Assembly: GCF_000970305.1 (NCBI RefSeq)
Contig: NZ_CP009517.1
Span: forward strand, 2,108,001 to 2,172,000
DNA from: Methanosarcina barkeri 3
Lineage (GTDB): Archaea; Halobacteriota; Methanosarcinia; Methanosarcinales; Methanosarcinaceae
DNA length: 64,000 bases
Direction: 5' to 3'
The translations under genes and the position numbers were made by a program. Below are positions 9,241 to 17,716 of the stretch, one piece after another (within the stretch, counting starts at the first letter, position 1; each line of letters starts with the position of its first letter). The notes under the pieces were generated by a model. It searched no databases. It saw only the letters and a list, made by a program, of their open reading frames with translations, and was not told the origin of the DNA.

Positions 9241-9261
9241 AATAGTCCTCTCAGGACTATT
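9241..9261 (+). terminator. Hairpin terminator of the exporter operon
   Basis: aatagtcct and aggactatt form a perfect 9 bp stem around a 3-base loop six bases after the stop codon, followed by cttt. It fits an end-of-operon structure. Confidence 0.6.
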
Positions 9262-10281
9262 CTTTCAATTTGAGTGAACTGATTTAACCTCTAGTTGAGA
9301 GTTTTTGTTTAGTTCTTCATTGACTGAAAATACAAGAACTCCAACTTTCATACGTTTTAGTTTAATTTTTCATTTTTGTACAATAGATAAAAAAGGATAT
9401 AAAAATCTAATTTTATATATCTTCCTTACATAAAAAGTAGAATTTACCTTTTTTACTGGTGCACACCTTTTGTCAAAACTTATGTATTTCTCTAAGCATT
9501 CCCTGCAATTTGCCACTGGAATTAGTGCAAAATAAGCCAGGAACAAAACGTTCCAGGATTCCAGAAAAGCAGCTGCAAAACTGAGATAGAAAGAACTTAT
9601 AAACTTCTCAAAATGCAGTACTTTTCTTTATAAATAACCTAGTCAAGACAATAATTTGAAATTTTTGGTTGATTGTATGCAGAAAAACTTGAGATTTAAT
9701 AGACCTGTTTCCCAATTCACAATCGTTAATAAGAAATAAAATTAAAATATATGACTCGAATTTAAATTTCAGGCGTATAAAGCCTTGTTAACCGAAGGAT
9801 TTTTAAACTGGACTAACCAAGATAATTTGTTTATCACAGATTTGGGCTTCAACCATTGTTTCTGTTCGTTTCATCACCCATTTCTGTGATAAATATCCAG
9901 ACAGAACAGAATTCTTCTTATTATATTTTACTTCTTTGGTTCAGTTATCAATTTCCAGGTCAGAAAATCAAGTTGTTATCATTTAAAAATACTGAACATA
10001 GTATGTATTATTTAGGTGATAAAATAAGTATAAAATCTTTTTCTCTTCATTTTCATCAATCATGGTAATGATAATGCCTAATAAAACTGTAGCTCAAAAA
10101 CTAATTAAAATTGTAGCTCAAAATGGAGTTGGTGACGTTCAGCTGGTTCAGATTTCATTAATGGGTTTTTATCCTGGGGTTTATAGTTAATTGGGTCAAT
10201 AAGTTTATTGAGTGAAATTAATATATCGGCTTTATAGTTAATTGGATTAATAAGTTTTTAGAGTGACCTCAGTAAGTAAGT
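9262..10281. other. Spacer with no recognisable gene
   Basis: About 1 kb of AT-rich sequence. The open stretch at 9856-10068 is Phe/Tyr/Ser-rich without a ribosome binding site and is not accepted. At 10188-10270 the phrase 'tttatagttaattgg.t.aataagttt' occurs twice, a short local duplication. Confidence 0.5.
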
Positions 10282-10462
10282 TGATTTTTTAGTGATTAAT
10301 TAATGATTTTTTAGTGATTTTTTAGTGATTTTTTGTGATTTCTTAGTGGTTTCTTAGTGACTTCTTAGTTACTTCTTAGTGACTTCTTAGTTACTTCTTA
10401 GTGACTTCTTAGTGACTTCTTAGTGACTTCTTAGTGACTTCTTAGTGATTTCTTAGTGATTA
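10282..10462. repeat. Array of 11 bp units (ttcttagtgac)
   Basis: A run of 11 bp units of the type ttcttagtgac, more regular from 10330 to 10460 and degenerate before that (tttttagtgat). It ends 15 bases before the stop codon of the flippase gene on the opposite strand. It may be a slippage-grown 3' spacer; no function is evident. Confidence 0.8.
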
Positions 10463-10476
10463 GCATTAAACAGTGT

Positions 10477-11955
10477 TTAAACCCCAATAATTTTGACTAG
10501 GTTCTTCTTAATTCCAAATAAATATTTTTTTATTAAAGAAAGTTCAAAGTCGTTGAACCCTCCCAACAGAAGCATTCCAAATAGATAGACTAACACACCT
10601 ATTCCCGTCACCTCAAAAATCATATCGATATTTGAAATATCGAAGTAAGAAATAAAGAGGTACATAGTCAACGAAGACAAAATGCTTTTTGCAATATCAT
10701 AGAAATAAAACTCATGTTTAAAATATTTTAAAGACATATGAATGCAGAGAACTGCCATAAAGAAATATGAGAGTAGAGTTGAAAGAGCAGCTCCGACAAT
10801 ACCTATTGAAGGTATGAGTAGAAGATTGATCAACACATTCGAAACTGCCGCAGCAATATTGATATAAGTTTGTGCTTTCGTTTTTTTGACAATTAATAGC
10901 GTATTGATAAAAATTTGAACAACTCCTGCCATAAGGCCAGAAAAAGCAATAACAGGAATCACTAACCAACCCGATATAAAATCTTCAGTTGTAAATATTC
11001 CGAGCAAAGGCTTTGCGAGAGCTGAAAGTCCAAAGACTGCAGGAATGGAAATGAGAAGGAAATATCGCAAAGAATAGGACATATAAATTATTACTTTGTC
11101 AATTTTATTTTCATCAAACAATTTTGCAAGTTCTGGAAGAAGAATAAGCTGAAGAGGACTTACAAGAAATTGTGTAAGGCTACCAATAGAACAGGCTGCC
11201 GAATATACGCCTACGCTTTTTAAACCGAGAAAAAAAGTAACCAAATATCTATCACTTGATTCTGTAACCCATCTGATAAGAGCATTAGGGGTCAGTGGTA
11301 AAGAAAATTGCAGGTATTCCCTTATATAAATAAATTTAGGGATAACAAATCCAATCTGTGATACAATGGTCAGAAAAGCAATTAAAACAATCGCGCTCTG
11401 TACAAGTAATGTGGCTGCTATCAAACCAAGAAGCCCGTATCCCATTTTAAGAAGAACAATAGTAAAAAGCAGTTTTCCGAATACCTCAAAAAGGGTAAGG
11501 TACGAGAATTTCCGGATCTGTTTAAATACTCTAAAATAATAAAGAGACACAGGCTCGAGCACGTTCAAGAGAATCAAAAGTGAGCCTGCTTGAATGAAAT
11601 AAGCTGCCCCAGAGTCCTTGAAACCAAATGCAGCAAGAGGTTCCGCAAACATATATAGCAAAAAAGAGACTAAAAGACCAGACATAGTCACGAAAAAAAG
11701 AATGGAGTAGACAGCTTCCCTTATTTTGTTTATCTCTGTTTCAGAAGACAAGAATCTGACAAGAGCCATTGAAAGACCCATAAGTGCAAATGGAGTAATA
11801 AGGGACGCAGTAATATTGATCTGAGCCCAAATACCATAATAATATGCTCCAAGACTTTTTGTGATTATCGGAAGTAGGAAAAAATTACCCAAGCTTGTAA
11901 GCACTTGAACCGTGCCTATAAAGCCAACATCTCTTGCAAATTTTTGATATGACAT
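10477..11955 (-). CDS. Polysaccharide flippase (Wzx/MATE-like)
   Basis: Integral membrane protein of 492 residues with about 12-14 hydrophobic helices and short loops along its whole length. The N-terminal FARDVGFIGTVQVLTSLGNF, followed by LPIITKSLGAYYYGIWAQI, is typical of the polysaccharide-biosynthesis (Wzx, MVF-superfamily) flippases that move lipid-linked oligosaccharides across the membrane. The segment PLTPNALIRWVTESSDRYLV is the conserved mid-protein motif of this group. No glycosyltransferase lies next to it here; the glycan locus of this window is 40 kb away, so any partnership is speculative. Confidence 0.88.
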   Translation of the reverse strand: MSYQKFARDVGFIGTVQVLTSLGNFFLLPIITKSLGAYYYGIWAQINITASLITPFALMGLSMALVRFLSSETEINKIREAVYSILFFVTMSGLLVSFLLYMFAEPLAAFGFKDSGAAYFIQAGSLLILLNVLEPVSLYYFRVFKQIRKFSYLTLFEVFGKLLFTIVLLKMGYGLLGLIAATLLVQSAIVLIAFLTIVSQIGFVIPKFIYIREYLQFSLPLTPNALIRWVTESSDRYLVTFFLGLKSVGVYSAACSIGSLTQFLVSPLQLILLPELAKLFDENKIDKVIIYMSYSLRYFLLISIPAVFGLSALAKPLLGIFTTEDFISGWLVIPVIAFSGLMAGVVQIFINTLLIVKKTKAQTYINIAAAVSNVLINLLLIPSIGIVGAALSTLLSYFFMAVLCIHMSLKYFKHEFYFYDIAKSILSSLTMYLFISYFDISNIDMIFEVTGIGVLVYLFGMLLLGGFNDFELSLIKKYLFGIKKNLVKIIGV

Positions 11956-12180
11956 TAATTAACCTTGAAAAGAGTTCTGTTTTTAAGATAGATAATGAGT
12001 AAACTCACAAAAATAATATTTCAAAAATGCTCCGGACATTTAACCCGGTTTATAGTTAATATGGTATTTAAACTCTTTTGAACGGCATTCACACATAAGA
12101 AAATTTTTTATACTCTGCTAGACTAAGTTCATTATTTCCGGAATTCCGAATTTCCAGAATTTCGAAGTGGGATATAATTT
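11956..12180. other. Spacer between flippase and repeat array
   Basis: AT-rich promoter region for the minus-strand flippase. The remainder of the 560-base spacer is the 62 bp array listed next. Confidence 0.5.
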
Positions 12181-12488
12181 ACAGCTAACAAAAGTGGCAC
12201 AAAATTCATTGATCAACCTTTCTGTCTAAGAAAGGTTGGCTTACAGCTAACAAAAGTAGCACAAACTTCTTTGATCAACCTTTCTTTCTAAGAAAGGTTG
12301 GCTTACAGCTAACAAAAGTAGCACAAACTTCTTTGATCAACCTTTCTGTCTAAGAAAGGTTGGCTTACAACTAACAAAAGTGGCACAAACTTCTTTGATC
12401 AACCTTTCTGTCTAAGAAAGGTTGGCTTACAGCTAACAAAAGTAGCACAAAATTCTTTGATCAACCTTTCTTTCTAAGAAAGGTTGGG
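12181..12488. repeat. 5 x 62 bp tandem array with internal hairpins
   Basis: Five units begin at 12181, 12243, 12305, 12367 and 12429, each starting acagctaacaaaagt (one acaactaac). Units differ at only a few positions. Each holds aacctttct-(g/t)tcta-agaaaggtt, a perfect 9 bp stem. A diverged sixth copy continues into the start of the next gene (12527-12565: 'ttgatcaagctttctttttaag', then 'aaaagttgaagctaacaaa'; read as two blocks). No spacers, so it is not a CRISPR. Confidence 0.9.
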
Positions 12489-12515
12489 GGGTAGTTTACG
12501 GCAATTAAATCTATA

Positions 12516-13070
12516 ATGGACTTAGTTGATCAAGCTTTCTTTTTAAGAAAAGTTGAAGCTAACAAAGCCCAACACGTAGTCAATTCTCTTGAAATCGACG
12601 AATCCGCAGTTATTTCGCTTCCCTTCAGGCTTACGGTCTCAAGTATCCTTTTTGCTGTGATTTTACTCCTCTCCTTCGTTTACCTTTATGATTTTCTGGA
12701 AGAAGCAAAGGAAAAAGCAGCTATGGATGAGATTTCAAGGCTTACGGCTGCTGCCGAACAACTTTCCATGCGTGGAGAAGGAAGTGAAGTTTCCCTAGAG
12801 CTCAGGCTGTCTGAAGGCGTAAGTGCGGATTTCGGGACTCTTCCTGGTAGGCAAGACAAATGGCCTGAGGATGCGAACGATTACTGTGTCCATACAGGAG
12901 AGAAAATCACTTTCTATTATTCTGATGCCTCTTTCTCAAATCCTGAAATTAATGGGCCTGTGTTCCTTGGTTCAGGAAGACACAGGCTCCTACTCTCAAC
13001 AAAGCTCGAACCAAAGTCAGGAAGGCTATTCGTGCTTATTTCCGAGAACAAAACTCTAGATAAAATCTAA
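12516..13070 (+). CDS. Unrecognised single-anchor envelope protein 1
   Basis: I do not recognise a named family. It is 184 residues with one transmembrane segment (about residues 37-58, RLTVSSILFAVILLLSFVYL), a coiled-coil-like stretch after it (FLEEAKEKAAMDEISRLTAAAEQL) and an extracytoplasmic beta-rich domain. This is the layout of pilin-like or type-IV-filament minor proteins, but no prepilin peptidase site is obvious. The first 20 residues (DLVDQAFFLRKVEANK) are translated from a diverged copy of the upstream 62 bp repeat. The nearest purine-rich stretch (gggggg, 12486-12491) is too far from ATG 12516 to be a normal ribosome binding site, so the start is uncertain. Confidence 0.6.
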   Translation: MDLVDQAFFLRKVEANKAQHVVNSLEIDESAVISLPFRLTVSSILFAVILLLSFVYLYDFLEEAKEKAAMDEISRLTAAAEQLSMRGEGSEVSLELRLSEGVSADFGTLPGRQDKWPEDANDYCVHTGEKITFYYSDASFSNPEINGPVFLGSGRHRLLLSTKLEPKSGRLFVLISENKTLDKI

Positions 13071-13106
13071 CTCTAAATAAAATCCGATACTCAGGAGAAG
13101 ACTGCC

Positions 13107-13859
13107 GTGAGGGATTTTGCTCGCGATGACCTTGCATGGGCCGATTTTCTAATATCAAAATCGGCACTTATTCTTGCAAGTGTTATCTTTTTTGCAGCAC
13201 TCTGTAATCTCATTGCTGGATTTAAGGAACTCGAAACCAGAGAAAAACTTGATTTTCTGGTTCTGGACTTTAAAACCGCAGTAGATGAAGTAGCTTCAGG
13301 CAGTTCAGGATCAAGAAGTTACGTATCAGGCACTTCAGAATCAGATAGTTATGTTTCAGATGACTCAGGACTAAGAGGTTTAGAATCAGACAATTATCAG
13401 GCCAGAGATCAACAGGGATTTCAGGGGGAACTCCAGAGTGGACGTATGGGTGCTCTGAATGAATCTCACGAGTCTTTCTATTGTTTCAGTGAACAGGAAA
13501 TTTTCAGGGATTTACCTTTTACGGAAGATATAAAGGTACGAGTTTCTGGAGAATATGTCTGTCTGGAAGCCGACTTAGGGGAACGTAATTTCAGAGCTGT
13601 AAAACCCTTTGCCTTCAGGGTTCTGCCTCTTAACGAATCTATCCTGCATGAAAAACTCAGTGCAGAATTTGGAGCCCCAGGTAACGAGGAAACTCCTCTT
13701 ACAGCCAATCATTCTGAAATTAAGGTTTTCCTTCAGGCATTGGGGACCGAAGAAGCAGTCCTGGACCCAAGTGAAAATATCTCATTAAAGAAAGAATTAA
13801 TTTATGTGAAAGATGAGGAGGGGATCTCTACTTTTGGATGCGTCCTTGTTTATCAGTAA
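13107..13859 (+). CDS. Unrecognised single-anchor envelope protein 2
   Basis: 250 residues, family not recognised. It begins at GTG behind CAGGAGA. A membrane anchor lies near residues 17-38 (ISKSALILASVIFFAALCNL). A Ser/Gly/Asp-rich low-complexity stretch (about residues 65-110, SGSRSYVSGTSESDSYVSDD) interrupts the chain and looks repeat-grown. A beta-rich C-terminal part follows. The gene lies 36 bases after protein 1 and its last codons and stop are part of an 18 bp tandem repeat that extends into protein 3. Same strand and same architecture suggest that the four genes make one envelope structure. Confidence 0.6.
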   Translation: MRDFARDDLAWADFLISKSALILASVIFFAALCNLIAGFKELETREKLDFLVLDFKTAVDEVASGSSGSRSYVSGTSESDSYVSDDSGLRGLESDNYQARDQQGFQGELQSGRMGALNESHESFYCFSEQEIFRDLPFTEDIKVRVSGEYVCLEADLGERNFRAVKPFAFRVLPLNESILHEKLSAEFGAPGNEETPLTANHSEIKVFLQALGTEEAVLDPSENISLKKELIYVKDEEGISTFGCVLVYQ

Positions 13860-13935
13860 TTCTTTGTTCATCAGTAATTCTTTGTTTATCAGTAATTCTT
13901 TGTTTATCAGTAATTCTATGTTTATTAGTAATCTA
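13846..13935. repeat. 5 x 18 bp repeat across a stop/start junction
   Basis: Units of 18 bp (ttgtttatcagtaattct) begin at 13846, 13864, 13882, 13900 and 13918. The first contains the stop codon of protein 2 (13857-13859). In the frame of protein 3 each unit reads LFISNS and begins with TTG, except the last, which begins with ATG. Each is therefore a possible start codon, and copy-number change keeps the frame. Confidence 0.85.
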
Positions 13936-14517
13936 CTCAAAGTTCTGCTTAAAAAGAGACTCACAGCCACAATTCGGCTCAAAGATGCCTTAAAATCCGT
14001 AAAGAAAACTTGTATGTTAATGTTCAGGGACGATCGCGGAGTACTTGAACCTCATACCGACCTACTCTCCGTAGCCCTTGCAGTGACAGGTTTTATGGTT
14101 TTCGCAGTCCTGATGTCACAAACTTATCTTGGATACGAAGACCGTTCTTTTGCTCTTGAAAATTACGAAACCGCATCTCTTCTTGCCGAAAACCTGGCAG
14201 ATGCTCTTGCTCTGGAAACGGAAAGTTCAGGCTTGATTTCGGCAGCTTCACTTGACACACTTTCGGGACCGGACGGAGTCAGTAAAAGAGCGAGGCTTTT
14301 TGCAGCTTACTCCGGGAATTATCGGTTCCTGGTTGAAGTCCGGACAGGAGACGATCAGTGGCAATGGAGAATCACACCGGACAACATCGATCCTGAAGCC
14401 TTTGCTGACGACCTGGAAAAAGTTGCAGCTTCCGTACCCGTTATAATAGAACTGAATCCTGCAGAATCTATCTCTGGTATGCTTACTGTCGTGATATATA
14501 AAACAGAATGGAACTGA
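13918..14517 (+). CDS. Unrecognised single-anchor envelope protein 3
   Basis: About 199 residues from ATG 13918; family not recognised. After a basic N-terminus comes FRDDRGVLEPHTDLLSVALA with a transmembrane segment (VALAVTGFMVFAVLMSQTYL), then a soluble domain with ENYETASLLAENLADALALE and a C-terminal IIELNPAESISGMLTVVIYK. The start is unclear. The frame is open back to 13813, GAGGAGGGG lies at 13814-13822 inside gene 2, and TTG 13834 plus the TTG codons of the 18 bp repeats could also serve. ATG 14014, just before FRDDRG, is another option. Either way it overlaps or abuts gene 2. Confidence 0.6.
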   Translation: MFISNLLKVLLKKRLTATIRLKDALKSVKKTCMLMFRDDRGVLEPHTDLLSVALAVTGFMVFAVLMSQTYLGYEDRSFALENYETASLLAENLADALALETESSGLISAASLDTLSGPDGVSKRARLFAAYSGNYRFLVEVRTGDDQWQWRITPDNIDPEAFADDLEKVAASVPVIIELNPAESISGMLTVVIYKTEWN

Positions 14518-14702
14518 AAAAGGGAATCAGTAAATGGAAAAAGCTGAATGAAAGTTGGAAAACCAGAACGGAAATTAGAAAAAGTAAATGGAAGCTAGAA
14601 AGCCCTAGAGGAAGTCAAAAAATGTTAAAAGAGATTAGGAGTGCTTGAAAGAAGTTAGAAGAGCTTAAAGGAAATTAGAATGAGTCTGAAAATGAGAAAT
14701 AT

Positions 14703-16043
14703 GTGCACGAAAATGAGAGATTGTATGAAATGAGAGGTTATATGAAAAGTAAGAAAACTGGAGAGCCCATAAAAAGGAGCAGAAAACCAAGACCAGAAGG
14801 ACAGGAGAACGTCAGAAATCCAATAATTTCTGAAACTCTCTGGAAATCCCAAAGGGAAAAAGGTAAGTTGATTGCAGAATGCTCAAGTTATTTCACAGTT
14901 TTTGATGCCCTTTTCTTACTTGTTCTGATTTCACTTGCAGGCATCCTGCTAATGCCTTCCATGCAAACAGAAAAACAATACTATGCGGCCGGATATGTCA
15001 CTTCTTCAGAACTTGATGTTTATCTGCTTGAGTCATTGGTTTCCTGTAAACTTGAAGATTTCGAATATGAGATTTCTCCTCTTGAAGCTCTTAATATATC
15101 AATACCTGAAAAGTCGGTTGTGGAAAATTCTTCTCATACCCTCTTCGGAAAAGAACAGAAACACAGGACTTTTGCTGACCTGGTTGCGGAATATCTTGCC
15201 ATTTCTCTTGCTATCACAAGTAATGATTCTTCGGTTTTCCTTAACCCTTTTACTACAAATTATTCTTCCCGGAATGCAGAAACTATCTCAGCATATCTGG
15301 ACCAAAAAGTTGCAGGAAGGTTCTCCTACAGGTTTGAGGCTTACTGGCATCCAGTGGAAGTTTTTCCTGCACAAAGCGAGCTTATTATTGGGGAAAAGCC
15401 TCCTGCAAATGCAATCCGGCAAAGTACAAAGCTTTCCATGCCTCTTTACGACAGTGCTCCTTCAAAAGCTGCACTGCTTGATTCTGTTAATGACTCTGTG
15501 CTTGAAACTTCCCTAAACTCCTCAGATGAAGAAGCCAGCAAGATACTCTTCCAGGCTTTTAATGCTTCGCTTGACGCAGCAGCTCTGGAAGGTGCAGAGG
15601 TAGTTACCGGGCTGCTCTTCCCATCGGATTATTTCGGATCAGGTTTCGGGGAGGAAAATGAGGAATCTTTTCAGACTCTTCTATATGGAATCTCTGAAAA
15701 TCCTTTAAAGGAAAACTCCGGCGAAGAGATTTTTACGGCATATCTTTCAGATTTAATAAGAACCGGACTTCTAGACAATTCAAGTGTTTTTCCTGAAAAT
15801 GCATCAACAACTAACCTCTCTTTACTTGAAGACCTGATGACAGAATACATAAAAAGTGAAATTCAGTCCGGACTTGAAGCTGAATTTTCAGGTGAGATCA
15901 ACCAAACGGTTTACTCCATTCTTGAAGCTGAAAATCTTACGGAAGCCCGAGCTCTTCGTGATGCACATATCGAGTCCGTTAACAGGCAGATAAATCCCGG
16001 AGGGGCGAGAATAGTTTTGATCTTCTGGAACTCTGCCTCATAA
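14703..16043 (+). CDS. Unrecognised large single-anchor envelope protein 4
   Basis: 446 residues from GTG 14703, or 437 from ATG 14730; the start is uncertain. The N-terminal 60 residues are strongly basic and cytoplasmic. One transmembrane helix (about 64-84, FTVFDALFLLVLISLAGILL) follows. The long outside part has many N-x-S/T sites and several acidic helices (DAHIESVNRQINPGGARIVL at the end). The segment before it (14518-14700) repeats 'gaaattagaa'-like phrases and looks like slippage sequence. Gene order, orientation and the shared one-anchor layout link it with the three preceding genes. No secretion ATPase is found nearby. Confidence 0.6.
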   Translation: MHENERLYEMRGYMKSKKTGEPIKRSRKPRPEGQENVRNPIISETLWKSQREKGKLIAECSSYFTVFDALFLLVLISLAGILLMPSMQTEKQYYAAGYVTSSELDVYLLESLVSCKLEDFEYEISPLEALNISIPEKSVVENSSHTLFGKEQKHRTFADLVAEYLAISLAITSNDSSVFLNPFTTNYSSRNAETISAYLDQKVAGRFSYRFEAYWHPVEVFPAQSELIIGEKPPANAIRQSTKLSMPLYDSAPSKAALLDSVNDSVLETSLNSSDEEASKILFQAFNASLDAAALEGAEVVTGLLFPSDYFGSGFGEENEESFQTLLYGISENPLKENSGEEIFTAYLSDLIRTGLLDNSSVFPENASTTNLSLLEDLMTEYIKSEIQSGLEAEFSGEINQTVYSILEAENLTEARALRDAHIESVNRQINPGGARIVLIFWNSAS

Positions 16044-16162
16044 ACTTGAATATATGCTTATGGAAAACATGCTTATCACTGAAACATATGATTATGGAAA
16101 AGTGCATCACTGAAACGTTTCAATCTGGAAGAAACCAGATGCCTTCCTGTCCCGACACAAAC

Positions 16163-16170
16163 TATATATG
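16163..16170 (+). promoter_or_regulatory. Possible TATA box of rpsO
   Basis: ctatatat within 'acaaactatatatgttatgg' resembles an archaeal TATA box and would give a leader of roughly 180 bases before rpsO. Weak evidence, sequence only. Confidence 0.35.
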
Positions 16171-16239
16171 TTATGGTGCGTTCTCTAGTGATGTTTTTAC
16201 CGAAAAACTCATGCTTTTCCAGGGATTCCTGAAAAGTCA

Positions 16240-16256
16240 CACAGCAGTTTGCTGTG
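16240..16256 (+). promoter_or_regulatory. Leader hairpin before rpsO
   Basis: cacagca-gtt-tgctgtg forms a perfect 7 bp stem in the likely rpsO leader; the outer gtca/tgac can extend it past a small bulge. Bacterial S15 controls its own translation through a leader structure; whether this archaeal leader does so is speculation. Nothing else is recognised in 16044-16370. Confidence 0.35.
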
Positions 16257-16370
16257 ACGGATTAGAATCTCCCGATCGATGTGTTGGTCCGTTATAGTCG
16301 GTAAAGATATAACTTCAGCCCGGAAGAGCTCTCTTCAGGGCATCGATCAATTGATATCAGGAGAAATATT

Positions 16371-16829
16371 ATGGCAAAAATGCATACTAAAAGAAAAGGC
16401 AAGTCCGCTTCATCCAGGCCCAACAGAACCGAATCGCCTGAGTGGTGCAAGATCAGCGCAGAAGAAGTTACTTCAATTACCCTTGACCTCTGGAAACAGG
16501 GTGTATCTACTTCTGAAATAGGAATGACCTTAAGGGACCGTTATGGGGTTCCTGATGCAAAGCTCATCACAGGCAAGAAGATCACAACTATTCTTAAGGA
16601 AAACAACGTTGCTATGAACGTTCCCGAAGACCTTACAAATCTGATTGTAAAGGCCCTGAGGCTCAGAAAGCACCTTTCTATTAACAAGAAAGATGTCCAC
16701 AACAAGCGTGCTCTTAACCTTACTGAATCCAAGATCAGAAGGCTTGTTAAATACTACAAGCAGGAAAAAGTACTCCCAAGAGACTGGTTCTACAAGCCTG
16801 AAACTGCAGAAATGATGATTACCAGGTAA
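16371..16829 (+). CDS. rpsO: 30S ribosomal protein S15 (archaeal S15p/S13e)
   Basis: Small-subunit ribosomal protein of 152 residues, the length of the archaeal/eukaryal form, with its N-terminal extension ([17 protein letters not shown]). The S15 core is at the C-terminal end: [20 protein letters not shown] then [20 protein letters not shown]. It binds 16S rRNA in the platform. ATG 16371 follows caggaga at a normal distance. It stands alone here, without other ribosomal genes. Confidence 0.96.
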   Translation: MAKMHTKRKGKSASSRPNRTESPEWCKISAEEVTSITLDLWKQGVSTSEIGMTLRDRYGVPDAKLITGKKITTILKENNVAMNVPEDLTNLIVKALRLRKHLSINKKDVHNKRALNLTESKIRRLVKYYKQEKVLPRDWFYKPETAEMMITR

Positions 16830-17040
16830 AACTTGGAAATCCCTTCAGGTCGGTTTTGCCTATTCTGCAAAACCACCGAAACTTACTTTTTAAAAATCAC
16901 CGTACTTCTTCTTTTACTCTAACGGATCATCCACTATTTCATGATTTTTTATCGCCAAGATTTCACTTCTATGGGTGTATTTGCTTCTACGAGTACATTT
17001 TTATTGCGTTTAATGGCGGAGAAACGGTTATATTATTCCG

Positions 17041-17148
17041 GAAATGTTATTTTGAGTGGCTTTGTTAGTTTTAAGCGAAATGTTATTTTGAGTAGTTTCG
17101 TTAATTTTAAGCGAAATGTTATTTTGAGTAGTTTTGTTAATTTTAAGC
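17041..17148. repeat. 3 x 36 bp tandem repeat
   Basis: Units begin at 17041, 17077 and 17113 (gaaatgttattttgagtag then ttttgttaattttaagc). The 36 bp length keeps a frame open (NVILSSFVNFK), which explains the spurious open frames here. The rest of 16830-17233 shows no gene. Confidence 0.85.
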
Positions 17149-17233
17149 TACTTTATGATCTGGAGAATTAGATCTTTTTTGTAAGCGCTAGTCTGGGATC
17201 AATCTGACTCTGTTAATCCTTTGAAGTTATCTG

Positions 17234-17716
17234 TTATTCTTCTGCTAATAAACCAAAATCCAAATCTAAATCCACAAGAATGTTGTCTATGTTTATAAAA
17301 TTCCAGATGGTAGTATAAGCAAGATAGGCTGTGTGTTCCTGAATTTCACAGTTCTTCAATTCAATAGCGAATTTTTTCCATTCAGCTTCATGCTGATCCC
17401 GAAGTTCTCGATAGTAATGGGTGGATAATCCGACCGCAGCGCAGACTTTTGATTGAGACATTCCCATTTCTGTTATGTAATAATAGCAGAATGCTCCTTT
17501 TAATTCTACGTCTTCATTTTCAAGATAGTGATGTAAATCCTTTAAGATGTTTTCGTCAATGGCCTTGTACATTCTCAGAACACTGGACTTGAAATCTGGA
17601 TTTTCGACAAGCTCATCAATCTCATTATCAAGCTTAAAATCAAACTCGGCTTTAACTTTAGTAAGTGTATTAATCTCCTCATTAAAAGGTTTTAGATTTA
17701 AAATGTCAAAACTCAT
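17234..17716 (-). CDS. Hypothetical protein with a helix-turn-helix-like segment
   Basis: 160 residues, no family recognised. It is acidic and mostly helical, without signal peptide or membrane segment. Residues about 90-112 (MSQSKVCAAVGLSTHYYREL) have the spacing of a helix-turn-helix, so a DNA-binding or phage/transposon-linked role is possible. ATG 17716 follows aaggaac. The neighbours are unrelated and the flanks are AT-rich. Confidence 0.55.
   Translation of the reverse strand: MSFDILNLKPFNEEINTLTKVKAEFDFKLDNEIDELVENPDFKSSVLRMYKAIDENILKDLHHYLENEDVELKGAFCYYYITEMGMSQSKVCAAVGLSTHYYRELRDQHEAEWKKFAIELKNCEIQEHTAYLAYTTIWNFINIDNILVDLDLDFGLLAEE

Noticed and set aside
9856-10068. 70-residue open frame
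   Set aside because: Composition of random AT-rich sequence, no start signal.
12181-12488. CRISPR array
   Set aside because: Units are contiguous and identical throughout; there are no unique spacers and no cas genes.
16941-17171. 76-residue frame with NVILSSFVNFK repeats
   Set aside because: It is kept open by a 36 bp tandem repeat in noncoding DNA and has no start signal.
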